Assembly (NCBI GenBank): GCA_024362935.1
Contig: JANCRA010000004.1
Coordinates: 21,781,121 to 21,845,120 of the forward strand
DNA: 64,000 bases
Direction of reading: 5' to 3'
From: Setophaga petechia
Taxonomy: Eukaryota > Chordata > Aves > Passeriformes > Parulidae
Each line of letters starts with the position of its first letter. Within the stretch, counting starts at the first letter, position 1. This document shows, in pieces, positions 24,560 to 35,586 of this stretch. The notes below the pieces were generated by a model, which saw only the letters and a list, made by a program, of their open reading frames with translations, was not told the DNA's origin and did no database searches. The translations under genes and the position numbers were made by a program.

Positions 24560-25570
24560 AGAATCAAAGAACCATTAAGGCAGAGAAGGACATCTGAAGG
24601 TCATCTCTTGGAACCTACTCAGCTCAGCTAGTGCTACCAAACTGGGTTTTGAGTATCTTCACAGAAGAAAACTCCACAGCCTCTCAGGGCAAACTCTGCT
24701 GGTGTTAGGCCATCCTCACAATACGGAAGTATTTTTATGTTAGAAAAAATGTAATGGTTTTTTAATTTGTGCCTATAGTCTTTTGTTTTGCATCAGGCAG
24801 CAGTAAAAGGAGCCTATCTCGCTCTTTTTTCATTCTCTCCCATATGCCATTTATACAGATGTTTAAGATCTCCTTGAGCCAAACTCTCCAGGATGATCTC
24901 TTCTAGCTCTCTCACTCTCTCCTCACATGACAGATGCTTCAGTCCCTCTATCACAGATGCTTCAGTCATGCTTCACATGACAGATGCTTCAGTCCCTCTT
25001 CAGTCCCTCTATCCCCCTATCTAGTCCCTTCTAGACCCTGCACCAGGCTTACTCCAGTATGTTTGTATCTCTTCTTTACCCAGAACTCCAGATGTACCTC
25101 ACCAGTGCTTACCAGAGAGGAATGATCACTTCACTCAATTTGCTGACAACAGTTGGCATATTGCAGCTCCAGGGGCTGTTTGATCAACTTCAACTGGGTG
25201 TCCACTGTCCCTCAGGTCATTCTCTGCAACGATACTTTGCCGCTGAACAGCCTCCAGAACGTCCTGGTGCATCTTTCTCAAGAGACAAATCTTTCTCTTA
25301 CCCCCTTTTGCACATCAGGAGATGATTCCCAGCCCAATTCTTCAGCATGGCAAAGTCCCTCTGATGTTTATGCTAATTGTCCCAGTTTCACTTCCCCTGC
25401 AAACTTCCTGAAGGTGCACTCTGTCTCAATGTCCAGGCCATGGATGATGTGAAACAATACTGGCCCCAGTGTTTACCACTGTATAAACCACTAGTGATCA
25501 CCGTATTTTGGCCTGGCGATTCACCCTGTTTCCAATCTGTCTCGCTCTCCCTTCGTTTACCAAGGTAGTC
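24560..25570 (-). mobile_element. CR1 LINE fragment (3' part, minus strand)
   Basis: Read on the plus strand, the segment gives the reverse complement of a CR1 3' region. It begins with an AGAATCA..ACCATTAAGG-type 3' end at 24560 and goes on through reverse-transcriptase-derived blocks, such as that around 25420-25480 (GTCCAGGCCATGGATGATGT). CR1 is the dominant LINE of bird genomes. Open frames inside are short and broken, so the copy is dead. It carries an internal local tandem duplication at 24923-25013. Confidence 0.8.
24923..25013. repeat. Local tandem duplication inside a CR1 copy
   Basis: A 27-bp unit (beginning TCACATGACAGATGCTTCAG) occurs at 24923-24949 and identically at 24973-24999, with a 50-bp period. 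A partial copy of CAGATGCTTCAGTC lies between them and a further CAGTCCCTCTAT copy follows. This looks like recent slippage or unequal exchange. Confidence 0.9.
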
Positions 25571-27472
25571 ACCTCATTGCAGAAGTATTACAGGTTTCAC
25601 TGCACCTTGAAGGGGTAGCCAAGATGTGAGATAACTCTCTGTTTCTTTTAGCACTAGCAGCAGGAAAAAACTGATAGCAAAAAAATGGTGTCATTGCAAT
25701 CCTTGCATATGTCTTTTGTTTACAATTTCTGTGTCTAAGACTAGGGAAGAAGAATTGAGGATTTAATTGCAAAACTGTGTAATTTAATAAGGCTAAATAT
25801 CAAAAAATAAGATGTCATGCAAAAGATTTTCTCTGACAATATGAAATCCTAGGCCTAAATCCATATGTTCATGGAAATATGATTCTAGCATACAGTGGAA
25901 TGTGAAGAAAACTATCTCCTGGATCCATTCAAGACCTTCATGACCAGCTCTCTTGCTGATGAACCATTAATAGTAAAAGATCTAACTGCATTTTCTTTGT
26001 TTGGCCAAAAGTCCTGCTGCTGGGAAGGATGCATTTCTGGGAACTGAAGAGGAAGATGGTGTATACCTAGGAGCTGCCTGAAAGTGGAAAATACTACAAA
26101 GCAGTGGACATTAAGTAGTTTATGGAGTTAAAAGAAAAATATATGGAACCGACATTTGAATCTGAAATGCCTTTAAACTTTTCAATGCTTTATTATGTGC
26201 TTTATAACTATATAAATATATAGAAGTAATTATATGTTTAAATAATGTATCACTGAAATGGAAATTGATAAAAAAGAATTAAAAAATACTATTAATTGCA
26301 CTGTACTTTGGAAGAGCAAAGTGAAGGAGTTTCTACCCAGCACAGACTCTGATGAATGAACCTTAATGCAGCCAGTTACTTTAATATTTCACAGAATCCA
26401 AGAATTGAGTTTCATGATAATTCTGTATGAAAGTCCTGATGTCCTGTACTAAGCAACTCTTTCCTGCACTTCTTTTTAATAATAGGACATAAAACAAATA
26501 ACAGTACAATGTTTACAAAGCAAGGTTTTCTGTGAAAGGAAAACTCTCTCAAAACACAGCCTTTGCAGAAATTAGTGGGTTTGTTGCCTGAAGATAAATT
26601 AACAGTCTGAACTGCTTGTGGAAGAACATACTTGACTGGAATTCCTATTCAAATTCTTAATTGCTCTCACATACCTGAAAGAAGAACCTAGCAAACTGAT
26701 TCTATCATCTTTAACTGACAACTAGGTAAAAAGTAACATCGTCCTGCAGTTATAAATAAAAACACACAGATTATAAATATTTTGTGGTTTTTCTCTAAAT
26801 TGCAGGTCACTGCAAAAAGATGTTGAGATAATAAATCTACCGAATAAACATATTCTCCTGGCACTCAGCAGGGGCTGGTTTGGGCTCATTTGTCTCCAGT
26901 TCATTATCTTGTCTGCATTATTCAGTAGTCTGGTTCCTGCTCAATGGGCTTCAAACAACTTTTAACAGCTAAAGTCTTCTTCAGTTTTGACTCTCTCTCT
27001 CACTTTATAAAACAAATCTGAAAGTTGCTCAAATTGCTACGGTGAATTAATGTCATGAATGCTGTAACTGAGTGTTACTTATTCGTGTGGTATTGTGAAT
27101 GTTCGACTTGGAATTAGTTAACATACGTGGCAAATTTCCAAAGTTTACATTTAAGCATTGTTAGATTCAATTTCATGTATGAGTAGCAGTTGCTAATTCA
27201 AAAGACTTGTGCTGCATCATTTATACATATATACGACTATTATTGCTTTTAAAATATAAAATATATATTACCTTATTTTATAAATAATTATTTTATATAC
27301 AAAGATCAACAACACATTGAAATAAAACTCTGAACAGCTAAATATTTATTTGCATATATTTATAATTTATTGACATGTAGCAGTACTAAATATCCCCAGA
27401 ATTATGTACTCCTAAAACATGACTCGGACATATTTCAATCTTAGGGTGCCAAAGATATTTTTAGTACTATTT
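25571..27472. other. AT-rich intergenic region, possible conserved element
   Basis: No gene or repeat family is recognised. The stretch 26860-27380 is AT-rich with many homeodomain-like TAAT words and no sign of transposon origin, which makes it a weak candidate for a conserved enhancer of FOXB2. Nothing else can be named. Confidence 0.35.
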
Positions 27473-27473
27473 A

Positions 27474-27875
27474 TTGGGTTTGCATGGCAAGGTTTTGACG
27501 TCAGGGTGACTAAAGGCATGAGTGAAGGTGCTAGAATGTTCCTCCATTCTTCCATGTCTGACTGAGCCAATGCCAGCTACAATACCTGTCACAAGCCAAG
27601 GCAGTGCCAATCAATGATGGTGCTAGTGCCTTTGAAATGACTATTTAAGAAGGGAGAAAAAAAACCTGCTGCAAAAAAGCAGCTGAAAGAGAGGAGTGAG
27701 AACATGTGACAGAACAGCTCTGAAGACAGCAAAGTCAGTGGAGAAGGAAGGGAAGGAGGAGCTGGGATTCCCCTGAAGCTTGTGATGAAAGCCAGGGTGA
27801 GGGATACTTGAAGAAGATACTTGAAGAAGATACAAAGAGAATGGAGGAGAATCTTGAGGAGCCAGTAGCTGTGTG
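27474..27875 (+). mobile_element. Degenerate avian endogenous-retrovirus LTR fragment
   Basis: The left edge TTGGGTTTGCATGGCAAGG, the block GCCAATCAATGATGGTG at about 27605, TATTTAAGAAGGG at about 27643 (a TATA-like promoter position) and the run CAGCTGAAAGAGAGGAGTGAG at about 27680 match, from memory, a common bird LTR type. No internal retroviral genes flank it, so it is a solo or truncated LTR. The right end is degenerate, with a direct duplication (GATACTTGAAGAA twice) near 27802-27832. Confidence 0.65.
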
Positions 27876-29017
27876 AGGACATGAATTTTTGTACAGTAAA
27901 TGTAAATGACTGATGCTTTACAACAAAACTTTGTTGGAATGTGGGCAACTGAAATGTATACAAAATGAAAAGTATGTGTTATTAAACAGACGAAAAAATA
28001 ACACCAGGTTTTAACAAACATATTGGCTGCAGACTTGAGATTTCTTCTTACAATTGAAAAAAGCACAAAAAATGTGAATGTGCATATAATAGTACTATTT
28101 ATAAAGTATACCTCTTCACCGAGATTAACTTTGTACCAAGAAAATACAGAAGAGTTTTAATACTGGCCAAAAGGGCCTTCTAGGTTTTTGGCACTTTACA
28201 CTCTGTGAAGACAAAAATCTATTATAGTCTTTTCCAGTAGGGCAGCTAGAGATGATAGATGTGCTTCAATGTCACCAGGATACATTTAATGGAACACCTG
28301 CACCTCAAAACATTTTTAAAATTTATTTTCAAATGTATCATATCCTCAGGTGGTAAAACCTGCTTTCTGTGTAGATTTGAATAAGAGAAGCTGTGGTGCA
28401 TTTTCTTATATCATTATTGCCCTACTGGTTAAGTAATCCAAAAAGCAATTGTGTTACTACAAAAGTTAATCACCCTCCAGAGGCTTATATTCCACTGAGT
28501 ACTAAGAAATTAATTTGAATGGGAATAGGAAAGACTGTGTAGGAGAGTAATAATGGAAATATGATCGATAAGGTAAACCAAAAATAGAAGAGGCAGAACA
28601 ATTAAACGTTACTAGACATCAGAATTTATCATACATATAGTTAAAAAATCAATTGAGATATCCTCATGCTTCACTGATTTGAATTCATTATTTGGTTAGG
28701 GTTTTTTTCTTATTAGAAAAAATATGCCTTCAAAATCAAGGTCTAATTTGTTTTAATTTCTGCAATTTTGTAGTTGCTCAGAAGTAAAAGAGTGCTAGTG
28801 TAGATGTGGTATTTGTTGAGTAATATATGTTTTTACTTTAAAGATTTGTAGAGAGGGAGATCAGAAACCATATCAGCTGTAAAGAGACTAATGTAATGAC
28901 ACAATGAGTTATCAATTTTATGAACTAGGAATCTTGATGCTACTTGACACTCATTTTCAATTACCTATCTCTTATTCCACCAGTTGATTGAACAGCACTA
29001 GAAAATATCTAAAGTAA
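27876..29017. other. AT-rich intergenic region, nothing recognised
   Basis: No gene, repeat family or clear regulatory element is visible in this unique-looking AT-rich stretch. Confidence 0.4.
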
Positions 29018-29029
29018 ATGAAAGGATTT

Positions 29030-29930
29030 TATGAACCCACTATGGCACAAGAAGCACACTTCAAGAAATTGACCCTTTTCACCATCAAGTTGCTCAGAGC
29101 CCCACCCAATCTGGCCTTGAACACTGCCAGTGATTTGGCATTCACAGCTTTTCTGCAAAACCTATTCCAGCGCCTCCCCACCCTCACAGTAAAGAATTTC
29201 TTCCAATGTCTAACATAAACCTTCTTCAGCCCAAAGCCTTTTTCTCTTGTCCTACCATTACATGCCATTGAACAGAATCCCTCTCCTGCTTTCTTGCAGG
29301 CCCTCTTCAGGTACTATAAGGCTGCTATAAAGTCTCATTGGAGTCTTCTCTTGGCCAGACTGAACAACCCCAGCTCTCTCAGCTTGTGGTCATGGGAGAG
29401 GCATTCCAGCCCTGTGATCAATTTAATTGTCCTCCCCTGGACTTGTTCCAGCAGATCCATGTCTGCCTCAAGCTGGAGACCCCAGAGCTGGATGCAGCCC
29501 TGCAGGTGGGGTCTCACCAGAGCAGAGCAGAGCAAAGGGGCAGACTCCACTCTTTCATCCTGCTGGCCACACTGCCTTTGATGCAGCCCAGTGTACAATC
29601 TGCTTCCTGGGCTGTGGGCACACAATGAACTGCTAGTTCACAAACACCCCCAAGTTTTTCTTCTCTGCCCTCAATCCATTTCTCACTCAGACTGTACTTA
29701 TGCTTGGGATTGCACCAACTGTCCTGCAAGACCTTGCACTTTACTTCGTTGAACTTCATGAGATTTGCATGGGTCCATCTCTGAAGCCTGTCACAGTCCC
29801 TCTGGATGATGTTCCTTCCCTCCAGCATGTCAACCATACCACACAGCTTGGTGCTGTTGACAAACTTGTTGAGGGTGCACTTCATCACCCTATCCATGTT
29901 GCCAAGAACAGTGTTGGTCACAATATGTGT
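29030..29930 (-). mobile_element. CR1 LINE fragment (minus strand)
   Basis: The plus strand reads as the reverse complement of CR1 ORF2 C-terminal and 3' sequence. Diagnostic blocks are the GCCAGACTGAACAACCCCAG stretch near 29354, TGGAGACCCCAGAGCTGGAT at about 29474-29493, and CTGTCACAGTCCCTCTGGAT near 29788. The minus-strand frames 29335-29625 and 29514-29921 are pieces of the broken reverse-transcriptase frame, with shifts between them. The copy is 5'-truncated and inactive. Confidence 0.88.
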
Positions 29931-31990
29931 TATGAAAGAACATATTCTTAGACCTGCATATTTATTGGGGATAATGGATTTATTTTAGAGTCATTGTTAC
30001 AGCATTGTTATATTAGGAAGTGAGAGAAGTTCCTCACAATTTCACCAATCACACAGTGAACCAAAGAATCAAACCAACTAATTCAATTGACAAACCAATT
30101 AACTAGCAAAAGAAAAAGTAAAATTACTTCCTGTCTAAATCTGATAACTGTCTCTAAACCAGAAAGGTCTTGAAGGACCAAATAAAAAGGTTGTGGTACT
30201 TCCTCTACTGCATTTAATTTTGGAAATAAATCATACCTACTTTTCAGCATGACCTATCTTTTATATCAGAGAGGTGTAACAACCATTATTCTTTTTCAAT
30301 CTTATAATATTGATGGGTGATACTGTCATTTAAGACATTTGAATATTTCCATTTTTCAAACCACTATATTTTAAATCTGTTCTTCTACCAGCTGGATGGC
30401 ATTCAGATTCCTCAACAATTCTTGCTAACATTTCCCTGACCAATGTAACACAGAATCTTTTTTACAGACATCTATCCAACAAATATGATCTTTTTTTTTT
30501 CTTATTCCTGTAATTTTAGTATGGCCACTTAGTTTACCTTGGAGTTCACAAGTTTTGTCCATTTTTTCCCTCGCTACTCTACCCACTCGACAGAGAAAAA
30601 ATAAAAAAAAGGTTTCACAGCTGTTCTATTTAGAATTGAAATTAATTCCTGAACATACTGATAATGCAATGTGCAAAAAATACTACTTTTTTCAGTTGAA
30701 TTGTTGTATTTTGCTTTTATTTCCTTCCCTCTCTGTATGCCTGTTGGACTACCAGCAGACACAGAAAACCAAGTCAAATGTCATGATTTCACAGGAAAAG
30801 AATATCAGGCAACATCACTAAGTCAATGAATAAACATCAATATATCACTATTCACTCATGGCTCACATGTATCTTGAACAGGAAAAGTGGAAAAACAAAA
30901 TTAAGACATGCATATAATCAAAGTTATGGGATGGTTTATCTGAGGAGAAAATAGATAAAGATTCTTCACACTTATGAAGGCCCAGATGAGACAAGATATG
31001 CAGCAGGCTTTTCAAACAGTAAGTGGCTTCCAGGTCACTTTTGATATTTAAACCTTACATCAAAATAGTTACAAGCAATTCATTAAATTTAAGCACTTTG
31101 AAGGATGCTTATATGACAGAACTACTGTTTAATTACCTGTGAGGTTCATAGTATTTCTCTCCTGACTCCTCTCTGATCCATGGTCATTTATATTAAGTCG
31201 GGAGCATTTTTCTCACCTGAACTTCACCGTTGAGCTATCTACTCAAAGCTAGCCTTAACGTGTGGTCCAGTAGATAATTTCCAGAAAGGATTCAAAATTA
31301 CTCAATTGAGTTGCTCTGGCCAAGTGTGCTATTCTGATTAAACTGTGCAGAGAGTTTGTGTTTCTTACTATCTTCCTACAAGCTAACATTATATACAGTA
31401 CTCAAAATCCAGAAAGAAAACATTAAACTTCCTGCACCTCTATCTGCTGGTTCAATCCTATCTACCCTGCCAAATTAGAAACAGACTGATGCACTGAGAA
31501 GAATTAGACCTCAGTTTTAAGTGTTCCCACCAAGATCCGTTAAAGCACTTCCTTCATTCTGAGCTGTCCTGAAATCAACATAAAAGGTTATCTTCCATCA
31601 CCATGAATACTTTCAACCACTGCTATGTCTGCCTATTCAGAAACGCATCTATCTTGAAAACACGTGCTGCAAAAAGCTCCAGAGATGGCAGTACGAAGAG
31701 AAAAAGTCACTATACATGTGGGTTTGTATTTGTGTGTTCAGCAATTATTGCCTAATTTCTTTGGCATGTGCACACTGATAGCCCCTCACAGTATTAGTCT
31801 TTTCAAATGGATAAATCTGTTTGAAATGGATTAGCCCTCTTACTTCACTGTGCAAGAATAATGGTACTGATACAAATGTAAATTAGCTCTTTTCTGTTAC
31901 ATTCAAAGCAAATGCTTGCATTACAAAGAATATTGATTTGCTCTGAAGGTGTGAAGAGGTTCAGTGGCACAAAATTCTGATCAACACTTG

Positions 31991-32004
31991 CTGCCATCTT
32001 CTGG
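31991..32004 (-). promoter_or_regulatory. CTCF-like motif (minus strand)
   Basis: On the minus strand this reads CCAGAAGATGGCAG, matching 13 of 14 positions of the CTCF core CCASYAGRKGGCRS. It is a single short motif, so occupancy is unproven. Confidence 0.35.
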
Positions 32005-32208
32005 TTTCCTAAAAATCCACAAAAAGTATTTTTCTTCAAACCCAAATACTTCTTTGGTACAAACACAAAATTAAATGCTACTAATCTACTTTCCAATTTC
32101 CTAAAAACGTTCATATCTCACAGGTTCAATTCTACAAAAAACATACATTAAGTTTTGACAACAGCAACAAAAAAGGAATTAGGGAAAAATACTGATAATG
32201 CATAATTT

Positions 32209-32261
32209 GCATAGATGCATAGATGCAACAGATGTTGCATAGATGCAATGTTGCATAGATG
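32209..32261. repeat. Interspersed GCATAGATG short repeat
   Basis: Four copies of GCATAGATG start at 32209, 32217, 32237 and 32253, with partial GATGTTGCA and ATGTTGCA spacers. It is a small imperfect tandem repeat. Confidence 0.85.
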
Positions 32262-32934
32262 TTAAAAAGAATACATTTAGTAAGCTTTCAGTGACTGATA
32301 TGCTTTACTATATAATGCCATTTATGATACACATGTATAGTCTTTCTAATATATATCATATGTACAGGTAATTTAAATTTGCATAAAAACTAGATTCAGC
32401 AACAAAAACACCAACACAAAGTAAAACACATTTTGGGTTTAAGCACTTTTGACATGCAGAGCTCAGCATACTTTTGAACACTGAAGATCAACCTTAATGT
32501 AGTACTAGGAGCAGTGGAAGGGGAAATCTGAAGAATTCTAAAGCAGTTTCCAAGGGCCAAATCAACTAGAATTGAGCAGGGGCATGAAATGGGAGACAAA
32601 GCCCTAAATTCTAAATTGACAAGGCCCTAAATTGAGGTTTAACACATCAGAAAACATGGCATGGGAGTACAAAACAATGACACAAGGGCTTGCCAGCTAA
32701 TTATAAACAAGCTAGACCTGCTAGACCTTTATTTCTAGAAAGTAGATTAATTAATGTGCATATACAACCAAGTTAGTGGCCTGGTAAACCAAAACGCATG
32801 CATGATAACATACCACTATTTATAAGCATATAATTTTCTTTATCGCTGTGACCCCTTAAAGCCTATCCTATTCAGTTTGAAAACAATGTTTTCAATAAAT
32901 CATCTTTATAGTGGGATAGGAGTGCCGTATTGGA

Positions 32935-33298
32935 TGGTTACAGGCAGGACAGAAGAGGCTGGGAGGTGGCATTCTATGTAATGACAATAATAGAATCTAT
33001 GAAGCTTACAGATGGCAATGGCACAGATGAGAGACACTAGGTAAGATCAAAGGATTAACAAATAATGTGGATGTTATTGTGGGCGTCTGCTACTGACTTC
33101 CCAACCAGGATGATAATGCTGACAAATTATTCTTTGAGGAACTAAAGGACACTTCGAAGTCAACTGCACTTGTCCTTATGGTGGACCTCAACTTACCAGA
33201 AATCAACTGGGAGCATCACACAGATGGTACAATCCGGGACAGAAGATTCATAAAAAACCTGTGCGACAGATTTACAAAAGAGGTTCTGAGCAGCTGAC
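32935..33298 (+). mobile_element. CR1 LINE ORF2 endonuclease-domain fragment (plus strand)
   Basis: A broken frame from about 33075 reads like the apurinic-endonuclease domain of a CR1 ORF2. It has VIVGVCY, a stop where an R is usual, then LPNQDD, later ALVLMVDLNLPEINWEHH, then RDRRFIKNL. The expected GDFN catalytic segment is VDLN here. Upstream a GGVAF-like remnant (about 32962) belongs to the same domain. The fragment ends where an opposite-strand CR1 begins. Confidence 0.75.
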
Positions 33299-33299
33299 C

Positions 33300-34125
33300 C
33301 AGAATCAGAGAACCGCAGAATCAGAGAATATGCTGGATTGGAAGGCACTCATCAGGATTATCAAGACCAATTCCTGGCCCTATGCACAACACCCCAAGAA
33401 TCACACCATGTGCCTGAGAGCTTAGTACAAACACGTCTTGACACAGAGAGGCTTGGTGCTGTGACCACTACAGTGAGGAGCCTGCTCCAGTGCTCAAGCA
33501 CCCTCTGGGTGGAGAACCTTTTCCTAATATCCAACCTAAACTCCCCCGATTCAGCTTCGTGCCATTTCCTTGAGTCCTGTCATTAGTCACAGAGGGAAGA
33601 GATCAATGTCTGCTCCTCCTCTTCCCCTAATGGGGCAGTTGCAGGCTACAGTGAGGTTTGTCCTCAGTCTCCTCTGGGCTGAACAGACCAAGTGACCTCA
33701 AACACTCCACACACTGCTTCCCCTCAAGGTCCTTCACCATCTTTGGTCCTTCTTTGGATGCTCTCTAACAGTTTAACATACATTGCAGCGCTCAAACCAG
33801 CCCCCAGGACTGGAGGTGAGGCTGCCCCAGCTCAGAGCAGAGCAGGACAATCCCCTCCCTTGCCCAGCTGTGATGCTGTGCCTGATGCCCCCCAGGACAG
33901 GGTTGGCCCTCCTGGCTGCCAGGGCACTGCTGACCCATGGTCAACTTTCTTTCAAATAGGACCCCCAGGTCCCTTACTGCAGGGCTGCTGTCTCATTCCC
34001 CACTCTGTCTGTACATCAAGGGTTGCCCCATCCCAGATGCAGAATCTGTCCTTTTCCCCTGCTGAACTTCATATGGCTGGTGATCACCAGTCCTCTAATT
34101 TGTCAAGGTCTCTCTGAAGGGCCAT
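33300..34125 (-). mobile_element. CR1 LINE fragment (3' part, minus strand)
   Basis: The plus strand shows the reverse complement of a CR1 3' end: AGAATCAGAGAA repeats at 33301-33328, then ATGCTGGATTGGAAGG, CCTTTTCCTAATATCCAACC at 33519, and reverse-transcriptase-derived sequence to GGTCTCTCTGAAGGG at about 34107-34121. The 141-codon plus-strand open frame at 33692-34117 is only an antisense frame of this copy. The element is 5'-truncated and not functional. Confidence 0.88.
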
Positions 34126-35032
34126 TGGAATACAAGAGCCCATACAACCATTTTTTATGAAAAAGCTCATACAGAGGAACTACAGGATTGAGATTTGCCA
34201 TTTGAGCCAACAGTCCAAGTATCTTCATTTACAACCATGGTTCTCATTCAGATGTTACTTTGAAGAACAGTTTTGCAAGGGCTTGTCTTCAGGGACTCTC
34301 CAGAGACTACAATATCCATGATTTTTCAAAAGGGGACACAAATATGGCATTAGTCTGTAGGACGTCTAGAAATTATTTTTAGTATCTACATTGTCTTACT
34401 TATCCTGTAGACAAACCTGCAAGAATGTCTTTGCAGTAAGACATTCTCTCTGTCTTCTCTTTTACATGTGGTACCTAAGAATAAACAACATGGGAAAATC
34501 ATACAGTCTTTATCTAATTCCTTATAGATGACACCCATTCAATGCTAGATGATTGCTGTGCTGCTGAGGGTGCTTTCCAAATGCCAATTCCACTGCAACA
34601 AACCAAGGCCAACTCCAAATGCAACTCCAACTACAAACTACCTTTGTATTGTGAGAATTCACATTTTCCATGTGCACCTCATTTAAAAAGGGACATAATT
34701 TAAAATTATTAACTGTACCTCTTTTTGAATATAAACTGTCATAAAATCCTTGAGCCTATCAATCCAAAACTATGTGTGTTGAAAACAACACAGAAATCTG
34801 TGTACAGCCACCAGATGGTGCCATCTCCACTCCAAGTGTCCTTCACAGAACCAGTAAAATGAATAACTTGCTCTGACTCCTGCAATCGTTTTGTAAAAAG
34901 CAAAATGCCAACTTCAAGATCCAGAATCTCCATTATGGCTAAGACTTCTCACTAGCATTTAAGCTTTGCCACTCTTTTCTGCAAAACAGTCCCAGCAAAG
35001 CACACTTCATAATAAAAAGTAGTATTTCTGGT
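34126..35032. other. Intergenic, CTCF-like motif, otherwise nothing recognised
   Basis: No gene or repeat family is seen. A CTCF-like word lies at 34808-34821 on the plus strand, within otherwise unique sequence. Confidence 0.4.
34808..34821 (+). promoter_or_regulatory. CTCF-like motif (plus strand)
   Basis: The sequence CCACCAGATGGTGC matches 13 of 14 positions of the CTCF core CCASYAGRKGGCRS. It lies 2.8 kb from a minus-strand match, so the pair points apart. Confidence 0.35.
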
Positions 35033-35586
35033 TTTGTGAGCTGGTTTTAGCTGAGATAATTTTCTTCACAGTAGCTAGTGTAGGGTTATTTATGTTTTAG
35101 ATTTGTGCTGGAAACGTTGTTGCTAACTCAGGGATGTTTACTGTCAAGCAGTACTTACACAGCGTCCGGACCTTTTCTGCTCCTCACAGCAGCCCAGGAG
35201 GGTGTGGGCTGGGGATGCACAAGGACCTGGGAGAGGACACAGCCGGGACAACTGAACCCAACAGAGCAAAGGGATATTCCAGACCATATGCTGTTGGGGA
35301 AGAAGGAAGAAGGGGGGACTTTCAGAGTGGTATCATTTGTCTTCCCATGCCACAGTTACATGTGATGGAGCCCTGCCTTCCTGGAGTTGGCTGAACATGG
35401 GTGTCCATGGGTGGTGATGAATGAATGCCTTGTTTCGCTTTGCTTGTATGTGTGGTTTGTGCTTTACCTATTAAACTGTCTTTACCTCAGCTCATTTTCT
35501 CACTTGCAATTCTCTCCTTCATCCTACGGCAGGGGAGTGACTGAGCAGGGGGTGGTGCTTAGTTGCCAGCTGGGATTAAACCTTGA
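35033..35586 (+). mobile_element. Solo LTR of an avian endogenous retrovirus
   Basis: The left part (CTGGTTTTAGCTGAGAT at about 35041, then TTTTCTTCACAGTAGCTAGTG) and the right end (GTTGCCAGCTGGGATTAAAC at about 35562) match a bird LTR type I recall as widespread in songbirds. The middle includes GGACACAGCCGGGACAACTG and AAAGGGATATTCCAGACCATA. The length of about 550 bp fits a full LTR. No gag, pol or env sequence adjoins it, so it is a solo LTR. The family name is not certain. The overlapping open frames at 35105-35394 are not genes. Confidence 0.75.

Larger units (their letters stand above)
29931..32934. other. AT-rich intergenic region with a CTCF-like motif
   Basis: No gene or transposon copy is recognised. 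The stretch holds a GCATAGATG short repeat cluster at 32209-32261 and a CTCF-like word at 31991-32004 on the minus strand. The remainder is unremarkable AT-rich sequence. Confidence 0.4.

Noticed and set aside
25059..25568. Overlapping plus-strand open frames of 63-99 codons
   Set aside because: They lie in the antisense strand of a CR1 copy.
29335..29951. Several overlapping open frames of 60-135 codons on both strands
   Set aside because: They fall in a CR1 copy and are broken reverse-transcriptase frames or their antisense.
33692..34117. 141-codon plus-strand open frame
   Set aside because: It is antisense to a CR1 3' fragment.
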